A stretch of DNA of 34,170 bases, from NCBI GenBank assembly GCA_026931725.1, contig JAIXLE010000195.1, positions 1-34,170 of the forward strand. The letters are read 5' to 3'. Source of the stretch: Bacteroidales bacterium. GTDB lineage: Bacteria; Planctomycetota; Planctomycetia; Gemmatales; Gemmataceae. How positions within the stretch are numbered: the stretch's first letter is position 1; each line of letters starts with the position of its first letter. Under the pieces are notes generated by a model, which saw only the letters and a list, made by a program, of their open reading frames with translations, made no database searches and had not been told where the DNA came from. The position numbers were made by a program, and so were the translations under genes. Shown in pieces: positions 1 through 7,557 of the stretch.

Positions 1-62
1 CCCCGCTTCCGCGTGGGACGCAGGACAGGACGCACCCCCATTCAAGACGTGAACGGAATCAT

Positions 63-914
63 ATGGCGCTGGACACACCCCGTTCCCAGGGATCGCGGAA
101 GGTCGGAATCCGGTCCACCGTCACCACCACGATGGGGAATACCTTTGATGCGCTCGGGGATTTTACCCTCTTTGCTTTCCGCGCCATGACGGGTGTGTTC
201 TCTCGACATCTGAAAGGGCGGGAATTACTGGTCCAGTGTGTCGAAATTGGGGTCAGCAGTGTCGGCGTGATTGCGATTACGGGGGCGTTCATTGGAATGG
301 TGCTCGCTGTTCAGGCCTATAGTCAATTCCATATGATCGGGATGGATACCTCGCTCGGGGCCGTGATTCATATGTCCGTGGTCCGGGAACTTGGCCCCGT
401 GTTGGCCGCAACCATGTTGGCGGGTCGGGTCGGGACCGCGATGGCGGCGCAGCTCGGAACGATGCGTGTCACCGAGCAGATTGATGCGCTAGCCTGTTTG
501 GGGGTCGATCCGGTCAAGTATCTGACCGCGCCCCGGTTTCTGGCTTGTTTGTTGATGATTCCTCTGCTCACCGTTCTCGCGGACGTAACGGGGGTCATCG
601 GCAGTTCGGTGATTTGCCTCAAGGTGTTTCACATTGACTCTTACCACTATTGGCGGCACACGCAAGCCTTCGTCAAGAGTTATGACATCCTCGTGGGGTT
701 GCTGAAGGCGATGGTGTTCGGCGGTCTGATGGCGTTGCTCTGCTGTCATCGCGGCTTTCACAGCCAGGCGGGGGCACAAGGGGTCGGCAAGGCGGCGACG
801 GAAGGGTTCGTGTTCTCCTTCGTGGCCATTCTGGTCGGCGACTTTTTCCTGGCGATGTTCTTCAACACCCTGCACGACATGATTTGGCAACCCACGGGTG
901 TACGGGTCGTTTGA
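63..914 (+). CDS. MlaE-family ABC transporter permease
   Basis: This is a 283-aa integral inner-membrane permease of the MlaE family, which works with an MlaF ATPase to move phospholipid or another hydrophobic substrate between inner and outer membrane. The core (about residues 60-280) has the family pattern: a GAFIGMVLAVQ segment, the hallmark VRELGPVLAATMLAGRVG stretch, then MRVTEQIDAL and the conserved LGVDPVKYL loop, followed by hydrophobic C-terminal segments. The ATG at 63 is the first good start, but the frame is open to the window edge, so a longer N-terminus is possible. An internal ATG at 132 would give a length closer to E. coli MlaE. The ATPase gene follows 65 bp downstream. No MlaD (MCE-domain) gene lies just downstream in this window. 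The family call is firm; the substrate is inferred. Confidence 0.93.
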   Translation: MALDTPRSQGSRKVGIRSTVTTTMGNTFDALGDFTLFAFRAMTGVFSRHLKGRELLVQCVEIGVSSVGVIAITGAFIGMVLAVQAYSQFHMIGMDTSLGAVIHMSVVRELGPVLAATMLAGRVGTAMAAQLGTMRVTEQIDALACLGVDPVKYLTAPRFLACLLMIPLLTVLADVTGVIGSSVICLKVFHIDSYHYWRHTQAFVKSYDILVGLLKAMVFGGLMALLCCHRGFHSQAGAQGVGKAATEGFVFSFVAILVGDFFLAMFFNTLHDMIWQPTGVRVV

Positions 915-979
915 CAAAAAGAAACGTGTTCCTTACCCATGGCCGAATTGCTGGGAACCCTGCAACTGAGATCGTTCTT

Positions 980-1813
980 ATGTCAACCGATCCGATCCAT
1001 CTCACGCCCGTTGAGCCGCTCATTCGCCTCGTGGATGTCTCGGTACGGTTCGGACGGCAGCAGGTACTCACGCACATCTCGCTGGATATTTTCCCTCATC
1101 AGACCGTTGTGGTTATTGGGGAGAGCGGATGCGGCAAATCCGTCACCTTGAAGCTCATCGTCGGTCTGCTGCAACCGACCACGGGAGAGGTCTACTTTGA
1201 AGGACAGCCGCTGCACCAGATGGGGGAACGGGAACTGACGGCGATGCGGTTACGAGTCGGTTTCCTATTCCAGCAGTCGGCGTTATTCGACAGTTTGCCA
1301 GTGTTTGACAACGTCGCTTTCGGCTTGCGAGCCAAAGGCGGCGTTTCGGAAGAAGTGATCCACCATCGGGTGCGGGAACGGCTACAGGAAGTGGGCTTGC
1401 CCGCGACCGTGGAAGCGAAAATGCCCGCGGAGTTGTCCGGGGGAATGCGGAAGCGCGTGGCCCTGGCCCGGTCACTGGCGATCGACCCGGATTTCATGCT
1501 CTACGATGAACCCACCACCGGGCTCGATCCGATCATGACGGATGTCATTAACGAACTCATTCTCCAAACCCGTCGCCGTCGGCCCGTGACAAGTCTGGTT
1601 GTCACGCACGAAATGCGGACGGTGCAGAAAGTGGCTGACCGCGTCATCATGTTCTATCCGCATACTCGGCTCCGGGAATCGGAAGCGCAAATCCTGTACG
1701 ATGGCCCGCCGGAAGGGCTTACCACACACCCAGATGATCGCGTCCGCCAATTCATCGAAGGCGATGCCCGCGATCGACTTGTGGAGCTGGGCACCATCAC
1801 CACCGATGAGTAA
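980..1813 (+). CDS. MlaF-like ABC transporter ATP-binding protein
   Basis: This 277-aa cytoplasmic ATPase energises the adjacent MlaE-type permease. All ABC motifs are present: Walker A GESGCGKS (residues 48-55), the Q-loop region FLFQQSALFDSL (about 96-107), signature LSGGMRKRVALARS (152-165), Walker B with catalytic Glu in FMLYDEPTTGLDP (172-184) and the H-loop His210 in VVTHEM. The LSGGM signature and the ALFDSL segment after the Q-loop are typical of the MlaF branch. An ATG at 884 in the same frame would add 32 residues and overlap the permease gene; the product of the 980 start matches the usual MlaF length, so 980 is preferred. Transcription with the permease gene is likely. Confidence 0.93.
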   Translation: MSTDPIHLTPVEPLIRLVDVSVRFGRQQVLTHISLDIFPHQTVVVIGESGCGKSVTLKLIVGLLQPTTGEVYFEGQPLHQMGERELTAMRLRVGFLFQQSALFDSLPVFDNVAFGLRAKGGVSEEVIHHRVRERLQEVGLPATVEAKMPAELSGGMRKRVALARSLAIDPDFMLYDEPTTGLDPIMTDVINELILQTRRRRPVTSLVVTHEMRTVQKVADRVIMFYPHTRLRESEAQILYDGPPEGLTTHPDDRVRQFIEGDARDRLVELGTITTDE

Positions 1814-1881
1814 TTTGGGGCGATCGGTTCCGATTGTGCGTGCGTTGACACGCCATGCCATGTGTTTGAGCGTGAATCCCC

Positions 1882-1909
1882 TTCGCCGGATTTCCACTTC
1901 AGATATAAT
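1882..1909 (+). promoter_or_regulatory. Candidate sigma70-type promoter for the FHA gene
   Basis: A perfect TATAAT at 1904-1909 lies 73 bp before the FHA gene's ATG. The best -35-like hexamer is TTCGCC at 1882-1887 with a 16-bp spacer, which is weak. This is a consensus match only. Confidence 0.3.
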
Positions 1910-1982
1910 CTCCCGTGACGGAATCTCCCTTGTGATAACCTGCATAATTCATCAAGATTCTGTCATTCCGAGGTGATTGGTC

Positions 1983-2399
1983 ATGGCAAAAGCAACTTTG
2001 TTAGGTGAACTGGTTCCTCTGGGCGGCGGCGATCCCATCCCGTTGACCCGCGATCTTTTGACGGTGGGGCGTCGCTCCTCGTGTGACATCCGGCTCGACT
2101 TCCACAACGTGTCCGGCCAGCATTGCGAGTTCGCCTTTCAGAACGGGTACTGGCAAGTCCGCGACCTGGGCAGTACCAACGGAATCAAGGTCAACGGCGA
2201 GCGAACGACCCGAAAAATTCTCCGCCCCGGTGACGAGGTCAGTATTTCCAGCCATCGGTACACGATCCGATATGAAGTCCAGTCGGGCGGCCTGCTAGAC
2301 GAAGCGCTGGCCGAGGAAGATAATATCTTCGGGCAATCGCTCATGGAAAAAGCCGGGCTGGAAAAACCGAAACAGAACCGCCCCGGCCAGCGGAGCTAG
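1983..2399 (+). CDS. FHA-domain protein
   Basis: This is a 138-aa soluble protein that is almost entirely one forkhead-associated domain, a phosphothreonine-peptide binding module. The diagnostic residues are all visible: GR at 29-30, the S-x-x-H motif (Ser44, His47), DLGSTNG at 61-67 and NG at 71-72. A charged 40-residue tail follows (about 100-138). There is no kinase, phosphatase or membrane segment in the protein. FHA proteins usually act as adaptors read by Ser/Thr kinases, which planctomycetes have in large numbers; the partner is not in this window. The ATG at 1983 is preferred over an in-frame TTG at 1977, with AGG at 1971-1973 as a possible ribosome binding site. The SDR gene follows 23 bp downstream, so co-transcription is plausible. 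Confidence 0.93.
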   Translation: MAKATLLGELVPLGGGDPIPLTRDLLTVGRRSSCDIRLDFHNVSGQHCEFAFQNGYWQVRDLGSTNGIKVNGERTTRKILRPGDEVSISSHRYTIRYEVQSGGLLDEALAEEDNIFGQSLMEKAGLEKPKQNRPGQRS

Positions 2400-2422
2400 G
2401 GCGGCGGGTGCAGGGAGATCGG

Positions 2423-3211
2423 ATGCGTCCACCATTCGCAGGGAAAGTCGCCGTCGTCACCGGGGCATCATCCGGGATTGGCCGGGCCACGGCTCTGATG
2501 TTGGCCCAAGCCGGGGCGGATGTGGCGCTCAACTACTTCAGTCTCCCGGATGCCGCGGAAGAAACCGCTCAGGCGATTCGGTCACTCGGTCGCACCGCGT
2601 TACTCTTCCCGCTCGACATTTCGGACCCGACCAACGTAGAGACGCTGTTTCGACAAACGGTGGATCAACTCGGTCGGGTCGATCATTTCGTTTCCAGTGC
2701 GGTCTACAGTGATCGTGAGCCGTTCCTGACTGCCAACCTGGACGGTTTCCGCAAAACGATCGATGTCTCCCTGTGGGGGGCGTTCTACTGCCTCCGGGCG
2801 GCTTGTCAGCAGATGGTCAAACAAGGGGAAGGCGGATCCGTCGTGATCGTGAGTTCCCCGCACGCGCAGATCGCCTTCCCGAATGCGATGGCTTACAACA
2901 TGGCCAAGGCGGCCTTGGATCAAATGATGCGCACCGCCGCCACGGAACTGCTGGGGCAACACATCCGGGTCAATACCGTCTATCCTGGTTGGACGGACAC
3001 ACCCGGCGAACGCAAATTCTTCTCGGAAGAGACGTTGCAACAAGCGGCGAAATCCCTTCCCCCAGGGCGATTGGCGACCGCCGAAGAGATCGCCCGTGCC
3101 ATCGTGTTCCTGCTGGACCCCGCATCCGAATACATTAACGGCACCATCCTCCACATCGACGGCGGCCTAGCCTTACCGTGGTGGTCCAAACGGGATACCG
3201 GCAGTTTCTAG
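2423..3211 (+). CDS. SDR-family NAD(P)-dependent oxidoreductase
   Basis: This 262-aa classical short-chain dehydrogenase/reductase has the NAD(P) motif TGASSGIG at residues 13-20, Asp65 in LFPLDISD, catalytic Ser144/145, and the YxxxK pair Tyr158 and Lys162. The C-terminal SDR pattern is present (YPGWTDTPGE, then YINGTILHIDGG). The usual NNAG motif is replaced by SSAV at 91-94, so the structural Asn-Ala-Gly is missing although the active-site Tyr and Lys are intact. It resembles FabG/glucose-1-dehydrogenase-like SDRs, but the substrate cannot be assigned. The ATG at 2423 is chosen because GGGAG at 2413-2417 is well spaced; an in-frame GTG at 2408 is the alternative. The gene ends 7 bp from the end of the convergent hydrolase gene. 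Confidence 0.93.
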   Translation: MRPPFAGKVAVVTGASSGIGRATALMLAQAGADVALNYFSLPDAAEETAQAIRSLGRTALLFPLDISDPTNVETLFRQTVDQLGRVDHFVSSAVYSDREPFLTANLDGFRKTIDVSLWGAFYCLRAACQQMVKQGEGGSVVIVSSPHAQIAFPNAMAYNMAKAALDQMMRTAATELLGQHIRVNTVYPGWTDTPGERKFFSEETLQQAAKSLPPGRLATAEEIARAIVFLLDPASEYINGTILHIDGGLALPWWSKRDTGSF

Positions 3212-3218
3212 CCCGCGG

Positions 3219-4088
3219 TCAACGATTGCCGATCCATTGGATGATGTCGGTCACAAATGGATGGGATGGCCCTTCCATTTCCAGCGTGTGATGGGCGGAG
3301 GGATATTCGATCACCGAGAGATCCGTACTGCGGAAGCGGCGGACGAAATCGCGTGTGCCGGGGTTGCTAATGATGCGATCCTGACCGGCCAGGAGGAGGA
3401 GGGTCGGTTCCACCACCTGCCGGGCGGCCCGTCGGAGGTAGACATCCAGACCAAAGCTGCCAAAAAGAAACCGAGCTGAAGCCTGCCGCAAGCCAAAACG
3501 ATCTTGTGCGATGAATTCCTGCCCCTGGGCATCCGCCGTGAACAGTTCGGGTTCGTTCAAAGGAATCGGGAACAAACGCGAGGGCCGTAACAGTCGGGCC
3601 GCCGCAATTCGCATCCGTTGCACAAACGGCGGCGCGATGATCGGCACCAACCCAGGGCACGCCAGAATCAACCCTTGAACCAGTCCTGGGCAGCGATACG
3701 GCACTCCCACCGCCAACTTTCCCCCCCAGGAAATCCCACCGAGGTACAACGGTAATCCCGCTTTCTCACGCCGAAGATGTTTGATGTATTCGATCACATC
3801 ATCTAGTAGACGACGGAAAGATGGGCTATCTCCACGGTGTGCGGAGTTCCACCCCGCGCCGCGGCGATCCAGGAACACGACTTCGTACCCGGCCGCCACC
3901 AGTTCTCCGCAGGAACGGGTGTACCAACCGCCATGACTCCGAATGCCGTGGAGCCAGACGATGCGTGCCCGTGGCACTCCGGTTGGCCGCCAGTGTCGGA
4001 GGTAAAAATCGTAACCATCCGAGGCCCGGAATGTCTCCACACGCGGCTGGCTCGGCGGGGCGGGCAAGAGTTCGGCAACGTCACCCAA
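3219..4088 (-). CDS. Alpha/beta hydrolase, lysophospholipase/monoacylglycerol-lipase type
   Basis: A complete 289-aa serine hydrolase with no signal peptide. The oxyanion-hole motif WLHGIRSHGG is at about 45-54, the nucleophile Ser120 sits in GGISWGGK, the acid Asp237 in LLAGQDRI, and the catalytic His is 266 or 267 in YPSAHHTLE. FLDRRGAGWN at about 72-81 matches the lysophospholipase/monoglyceride-lipase branch (Hydrolase_4). The reading frame has no usable ATG near its start; TTG at 4088 overlaps the upstream enolase-family gene by 8 bp, which suggests translational coupling. The physiological substrate is unknown. Confidence 0.9.
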   Translation of the reverse strand: MGDVAELLPAPPSQPRVETFRASDGYDFYLRHWRPTGVPRARIVWLHGIRSHGGWYTRSCGELVAAGYEVVFLDRRGAGWNSAHRGDSPSFRRLLDDVIEYIKHLRREKAGLPLYLGGISWGGKLAVGVPYRCPGLVQGLILACPGLVPIIAPPFVQRMRIAAARLLRPSRLFPIPLNEPELFTADAQGQEFIAQDRFGLRQASARFLFGSFGLDVYLRRAARQVVEPTLLLLAGQDRIISNPGTRDFVRRFRSTDLSVIEYPSAHHTLEMEGPSHPFVTDIIQWIGNR

Positions 4089-5250
4089 TCAGCACCTCAC
4101 GGTGAACGGTAATTGCATCGACCCGAACCGGATCCACGGTGATCCCCAATCCAGGACCAACCAGACGCGGTGCCACGCCTCCCCGACCGAAGGTCAGATC
4201 TTCGCGTGTCAGCAGGTGGCGATGCAAATAGCGGTCAAAAGAGCCTTCCCAGGCGCGAATACCAGCCACGCTGCACGCAAAGTGTCGCCCAGCGGCCGAG
4301 AGAATCGCGGTTTCGCCGACTTGGCAGCCGAGTTGATACCCCAAGCCATGCCGAGCTGCGAAGGCCGCGAGTCGGAGTGTTGGTAGGAAGCCACCACATT
4401 TGGAAAGCCGCAGATTGAACAGATCGCACAACCCCTCGCGTGTCACGCGTTCCGCGTCGATCTCGGAGCAGAGCGATTCATCGAGCATAATCGGAATGCC
4501 CGTTTGTTTGCGGACGCTAGCCAGTTCGTGCGACAGTTCGTGCGGAACCGGCTGTTCCACACTGGTAATCTGATAGGGCGCGAGTGCCTGGATTTGCCGA
4601 ATGGCAGTGGCGATGTCCCAGGCTTCGTTCGCGTCCAGGCGAATGTCCATCGCGGAGCCGAGGCAACGCCGGATGAGCCGGAGTCGCTGCACATCATCGT
4701 GCCCGGCGATGCCCACTTTCACCTTGCACTGGCGAAATCCCGTGAGCCGATACGCCAGGCTCATGACGCGGGCCTTCCACCCCTTCGCGGACAGGATGAC
4801 GCCACTGTAGCGGACTTGTTCTTGGAGTTCGTACAGTTCCGGGGCCACAAACCGGGTGACAGCCGTGAGCGGTTCCCCGAAGGCATGACCGAATGCATCC
4901 AGCAGGGCCAGTTCCACCGCACAGCGAGCCGCGTTCCCCTGGCAGCCGCGTTCATCGCCGGGAACCGCATCCAGCGCAAATCGGCTGACCATCCGCACGG
5001 CATCTTCAAAATTCTGGCACTCGGAGATACGCGCTGCGATGTTGCTCCGCCGCATCAACGCGATCGCGGAATCGACCGTTTCGCCGGTCACATAGTCCCG
5101 TGGAACCCCTTCACCCCAGCCGACGCTCCCATCCGACAACGTGCAACGGACCAGGACGTTATCCGTATCGGTGCGGGTGTGGGACGCATGTTTGACCGGC
5201 CGCCGTAATGGCAACCGGATGTGCCGCACTTCCAGGTCAACGACTTGCAT
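4081..5250 (-). CDS. Enolase-superfamily enzyme (muconate-lactonizing/dipeptide-epimerase-like)
   Basis: This 389-aa protein carries the full catalytic set of the enolase superfamily, muconate cycloisomerase subgroup: the KxK pair in CKVKVG (Lys176, Lys178), metal ligands Asp206 (RLDANEAW), Glu232 (VEQP) and Asp257 (MLDES), and the opposite-face base Lys284 (LSKCGG). The N-terminal capping domain (about 1-140) includes the WGEGVPRDYVTGET segment. Two catalytic lysines flanking the metal site argue for an epimerase, racemase or cycloisomerase using 1,1-proton transfer. The dipeptide epimerase and o-succinylbenzoate synthase families share these residues, and I cannot separate them here. The gene lies 24 bp downstream of the NicO exporter and overlaps the hydrolase gene, so the three probably form one transcript. 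Confidence 0.9.
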   Translation of the reverse strand: MQVVDLEVRHIRLPLRRPVKHASHTRTDTDNVLVRCTLSDGSVGWGEGVPRDYVTGETVDSAIALMRRSNIAARISECQNFEDAVRMVSRFALDAVPGDERGCQGNAARCAVELALLDAFGHAFGEPLTAVTRFVAPELYELQEQVRYSGVILSAKGWKARVMSLAYRLTGFRQCKVKVGIAGHDDVQRLRLIRRCLGSAMDIRLDANEAWDIATAIRQIQALAPYQITSVEQPVPHELSHELASVRKQTGIPIMLDESLCSEIDAERVTREGLCDLFNLRLSKCGGFLPTLRLAAFAARHGLGYQLGCQVGETAILSAAGRHFACSVAGIRAWEGSFDRYLHRHLLTREDLTFGRGGVAPRLVGPGLGITVDPVRVDAITVHREVLIG

Positions 5251-5274
5251 GGAGCCTGTGCCTTGGTAGGGGGG

Positions 5275-6747
5275 TCAGAGCGTGGTAAACAGAGATTGTA
5301 CACCCGCTCGGGCAAACCAGAGCCCCATTCCCAGCATCAGTATGGCACTGACCATCGGCAACCGTTGAAACCAGCGTGATTCCCCAAACCGACTCCCTCC
5401 GAAGCGGTGAGCGTACACCACGGCGATTCCCAACATCACCAGGACCAACGCCAACCCGATGCTGAAAGCGAGCAGCAACGGAATCGCCGCTCCGAGTCGC
5501 CCGGCAGAAATGGACAGCAACAGAAGCAACACCGCATCCCAGCACGGAACGATGCCACCCCCCAACCCCAAAAGAATCACCCGTGCCCAGCCAAAGGAGC
5601 GAGCCGGAGCATGATGATGGTCATGGGAATGATCATGATGATGGCCATGGGAATGACCATGATGATGGTCCGCGAACAGGTGAACGTGATCGGCTCGGCC
5701 GCGTGCCCGTTGCAGGAACAACCAGAGCCCTACAGCGAAGATGAGCAACCCACCAACAATCTTGAGAATCGCTTCCGTGATGGCGGGCACCTGTTCGCCG
5801 TACACTTGTTGGAGGATCAAAGCCACGACGATCACGGAACCCGTGTGCGCCAGTGTGGTGGTCAACCCCAGCACCAGGGCATGGCGCACGGTGCCGCGTT
5901 CGCCGACGAGATAGGCCGCCACGAGCGTTTTCCCATGCCCCGGTGTGAAGGCATGCGCCGCTCCGAACGCCAGAGCCAACAGCAACAACATCCCTTGGCC
6001 GTACCCCGTATCGAACAAGGCCGCGAGGCCGCGTTCACTCAAATCCTGTGTGACCGTGATCGTGTGTTCGTGCGGCTCCGTGGGCTGAGAAGGCCCATCA
6101 TCGGGAACGGGAATCGGAGAGGATACCGTGGCATCACCGGCGACCGCATTCCTGGGAACGACCACGGTCGCGGACACAACCCGGATCCGTTGTGCCTCTT
6201 CCGGGGTCAGTTCCAAAGTGGATCGACCACGCAAGTCTTCAGGTTCCACCTCATCGGCCAGCGTGAACCCTTTCCCGGTATTGGCGAGTGTCAGCGTGAC
6301 CGCGCCGGAGCGGCCATCAAAAGATTGATCATCAAACTGAAATTTATGCGATCCTGGTGTGAGCTTCCAACCCGCTCGAAACTCGAACCGGAACTCCAGG
6401 TGATCGCGGATGCGATCCGGGTGAACGGAAGCGACTTGGAACTCTAGCGGTTTTCCATCGTAGGTTGCTTGCAACTGTTCCGCCAGAATCGCGGCTTTCT
6501 TGACGGCGTATTTTTCCGCATAGCCCATTGAACCGTTCAGGTTCTGCGTGTCGGCGGGTGTGAGCAGGTCTTTACCGTCCAGGACCATCGTCCAGTCGTT
6601 GATTTCCAACGTGTACTTGACCGTTACGGCATCATCGTTGAGCCGGACGTGCAGTGTTCGATCGAAACGCAGGTTCGGGAGGGGATGCCCCACCGCCGCA
6701 CTCGCCGAGAAAGCCAGCGCCATCAAGATCAGGTAAATCCGGTTCAT
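5275..6747 (-). CDS. NicO/RcnA-type nickel-cobalt transporter with a large periplasmic N-terminal domain
   Basis: This 490-aa protein has a signal peptide (about 1-20), a soluble extracytoplasmic domain of about 220 residues, and a C-terminal membrane domain (about 250-490). The membrane domain carries the NicO motif HAFTPGHGK (265-273), an AAYLVGERG segment, a second motif with PCWDAV (401-406) and a cytoplasm- or periplasm-facing histidine-rich loop at 354-379 with runs such as HHHGHSHGHHHDHSHDHHH. Such loops bind Ni(II), Co(II) or Zn(II). The family exports or imports nickel/cobalt; the metal and direction are inferred. Start ATG 6747 is chosen because it leads directly into the signal peptide; ATGs at 6753 and 6765 are alternatives. 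No metal riboswitch was recognised in the 80-bp upstream gap. Confidence 0.88.
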   Translation of the reverse strand: MNRIYLILMALAFSASAAVGHPLPNLRFDRTLHVRLNDDAVTVKYTLEINDWTMVLDGKDLLTPADTQNLNGSMGYAEKYAVKKAAILAEQLQATYDGKPLEFQVASVHPDRIRDHLEFRFEFRAGWKLTPGSHKFQFDDQSFDGRSGAVTLTLANTGKGFTLADEVEPEDLRGRSTLELTPEEAQRIRVVSATVVVPRNAVAGDATVSSPIPVPDDGPSQPTEPHEHTITVTQDLSERGLAALFDTGYGQGMLLLLALAFGAAHAFTPGHGKTLVAAYLVGERGTVRHALVLGLTTTLAHTGSVIVVALILQQVYGEQVPAITEAILKIVGGLLIFAVGLWLFLQRARGRADHVHLFADHHHGHSHGHHHDHSHDHHHAPARSFGWARVILLGLGGGIVPCWDAVLLLLLSISAGRLGAAIPLLLAFSIGLALVLVMLGIAVVYAHRFGGSRFGESRWFQRLPMVSAILMLGMGLWFARAGVQSLFTTL

Positions 6748-6827
6748 ACCCATAGTGTTGCGCATCGACCCGCAGTGAGACAAGTCATTTTTTCGGGTTG
6801 GCACCGGGGCGAACGCACAGGGCGATC

Positions 6828-7145
6828 TCAATGTTCAATCTGGAACCAATCAGAAGAGCTGGCTTCGGACTTTGTGTACAAATCGTCCAGGTCCACGGGA
6901 TGCCAGGCAATCGCCTGTTGGGTCAGTTCCCGCGTCAATGTTTCCACGACACCCGGTTCGACCATATATTGCCGCGTGACACAGTCTCCATCTCGCTCAA
7001 ACGCGGTGGCTTCCGCGTAGATACGGGCATAGTCATCGGGCCGCGTGCGGAGAACGTGCGTCCAAAAGCCCGTCAGGCGATTGGCAAATGCGGATTCCCC
7101 TTCTCCCGCGACCGCGGCCAGGGTGACGCAGACATATTCATCCAT
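6828..7145 (-). CDS. Small hypothetical protein (105 aa)
   Basis: A 105-aa soluble acidic protein that I do not recognise. It starts MDEYVCVTLA and contains AGEGESAFANRLTGFWTHVLRTRPDDYARIYAE, presented here only in outline as an amphipathic helical region at about 14-46. It has no signal peptide, membrane segment or known motif; two Cys (6 and 55) are not in a CxxC arrangement. ATG 7145 is preceded by GGAG at a slightly long spacing. The same frame stays open upstream to 7523, but that part reads like a transposase remnant and not like this protein. The coding pattern (many Asp, Glu, Arg; few rare codons) supports a real gene. The NicO gene follows 80 bp downstream. Confidence 0.6.
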   Translation of the reverse strand: MDEYVCVTLAAVAGEGESAFANRLTGFWTHVLRTRPDDYARIYAEATAFERDGDCVTRQYMVEPGVVETLTRELTQQAIAWHPVDLDDLYTKSEASSSDWFQIEH

Positions 7146-7308
7146 GCCGCCAATCTCCGGCTTGGTAGATACAGAGAGATTAGAGTATCGGGGAAAAAGA
7201 GAATCACAATCTGAATTGATGCATCCGCTGAGACGGGACGCATTGGCCAATTGGTGCTGCCAGACCGAATCACCCACCCACAAGATCGCCAAACCTCCAA
7301 CATGACTA

Positions 7309-7523
7309 CATTGAGCGGGTGACCGGAGTACGTCCATTGGCACGCTGGATCGCGGCATGGGCCAGTTGCCGTGGTGTCCAATGCGGCACGGACAGGATCG
7401 AGACACCACCAGAGGCTGGAGGATGTCTCGTCGGCGCTCGGTGATGACGACCTTGGCGGCCTTTCCTGGTATGGCGGCCCTTGGCGGGGGCTGAAGGATT
7501 GGCGTGGCGATTTCTGTCATCAT
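7309..7523 (-). pseudogene. Decayed IS630-family transposase fragment
   Basis: Two frames together recall the N-terminal part of IS630-type transposases common in Gemmata-like genomes. Positions 7523-7389 encode a Pro-rich lead then PGKAAKVVITERRRDILQPL and SRSCP, like the helix-turn-helix lead of that family. A -1/+1 change of frame at about 7392 then gives VPHWTPRQLAHAAIQRANG, like the later PxTHWTxRELAxAxxxRGI segment, before a stop at 7306-7308. The stretch normally between these two blocks is absent, so an internal deletion and frameshift are inferred. No DDE residues, inverted repeats or TA target duplications were found. The remaining bases to 7146 and from 7524 to 7557 contain nothing else I can name. 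The match is from memory of the family. Confidence 0.4.
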
Positions 7524-7557
7524 GGCGGAAAATCGAGCCAGGGTGTGGAAGTCGAAT

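Noticed and set aside
2..52. Possible C-terminal end of an upstream plus-strand gene (16 codons and TGA at 50-52)
   Set aside because: Too short to recognise or to distinguish from chance.
1845..1873. TTGACA at 1845-1850 as a promoter -35
   Set aside because: The hexamer 17 bp downstream is GAGCGT, with no resemblance to a -10 box; neighbouring spacings are no better.
3200..3240. Terminator between the convergent SDR and hydrolase genes
   Set aside because: Only 7 bp separate the stop codons and no convincing stem-loop is visible.
5407..6447. Long open frame (346 codons) on the plus strand inside the NicO gene
   Set aside because: It is antisense to a gene with clear NicO motifs, is full of Gln/His/Arg runs, and has no recognisable domain.
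6748..6827. Nickel/cobalt riboswitch upstream of the NicO gene
   Set aside because: The 80-bp gap shows no four-helix fold or conserved loop motif that I could recognise.
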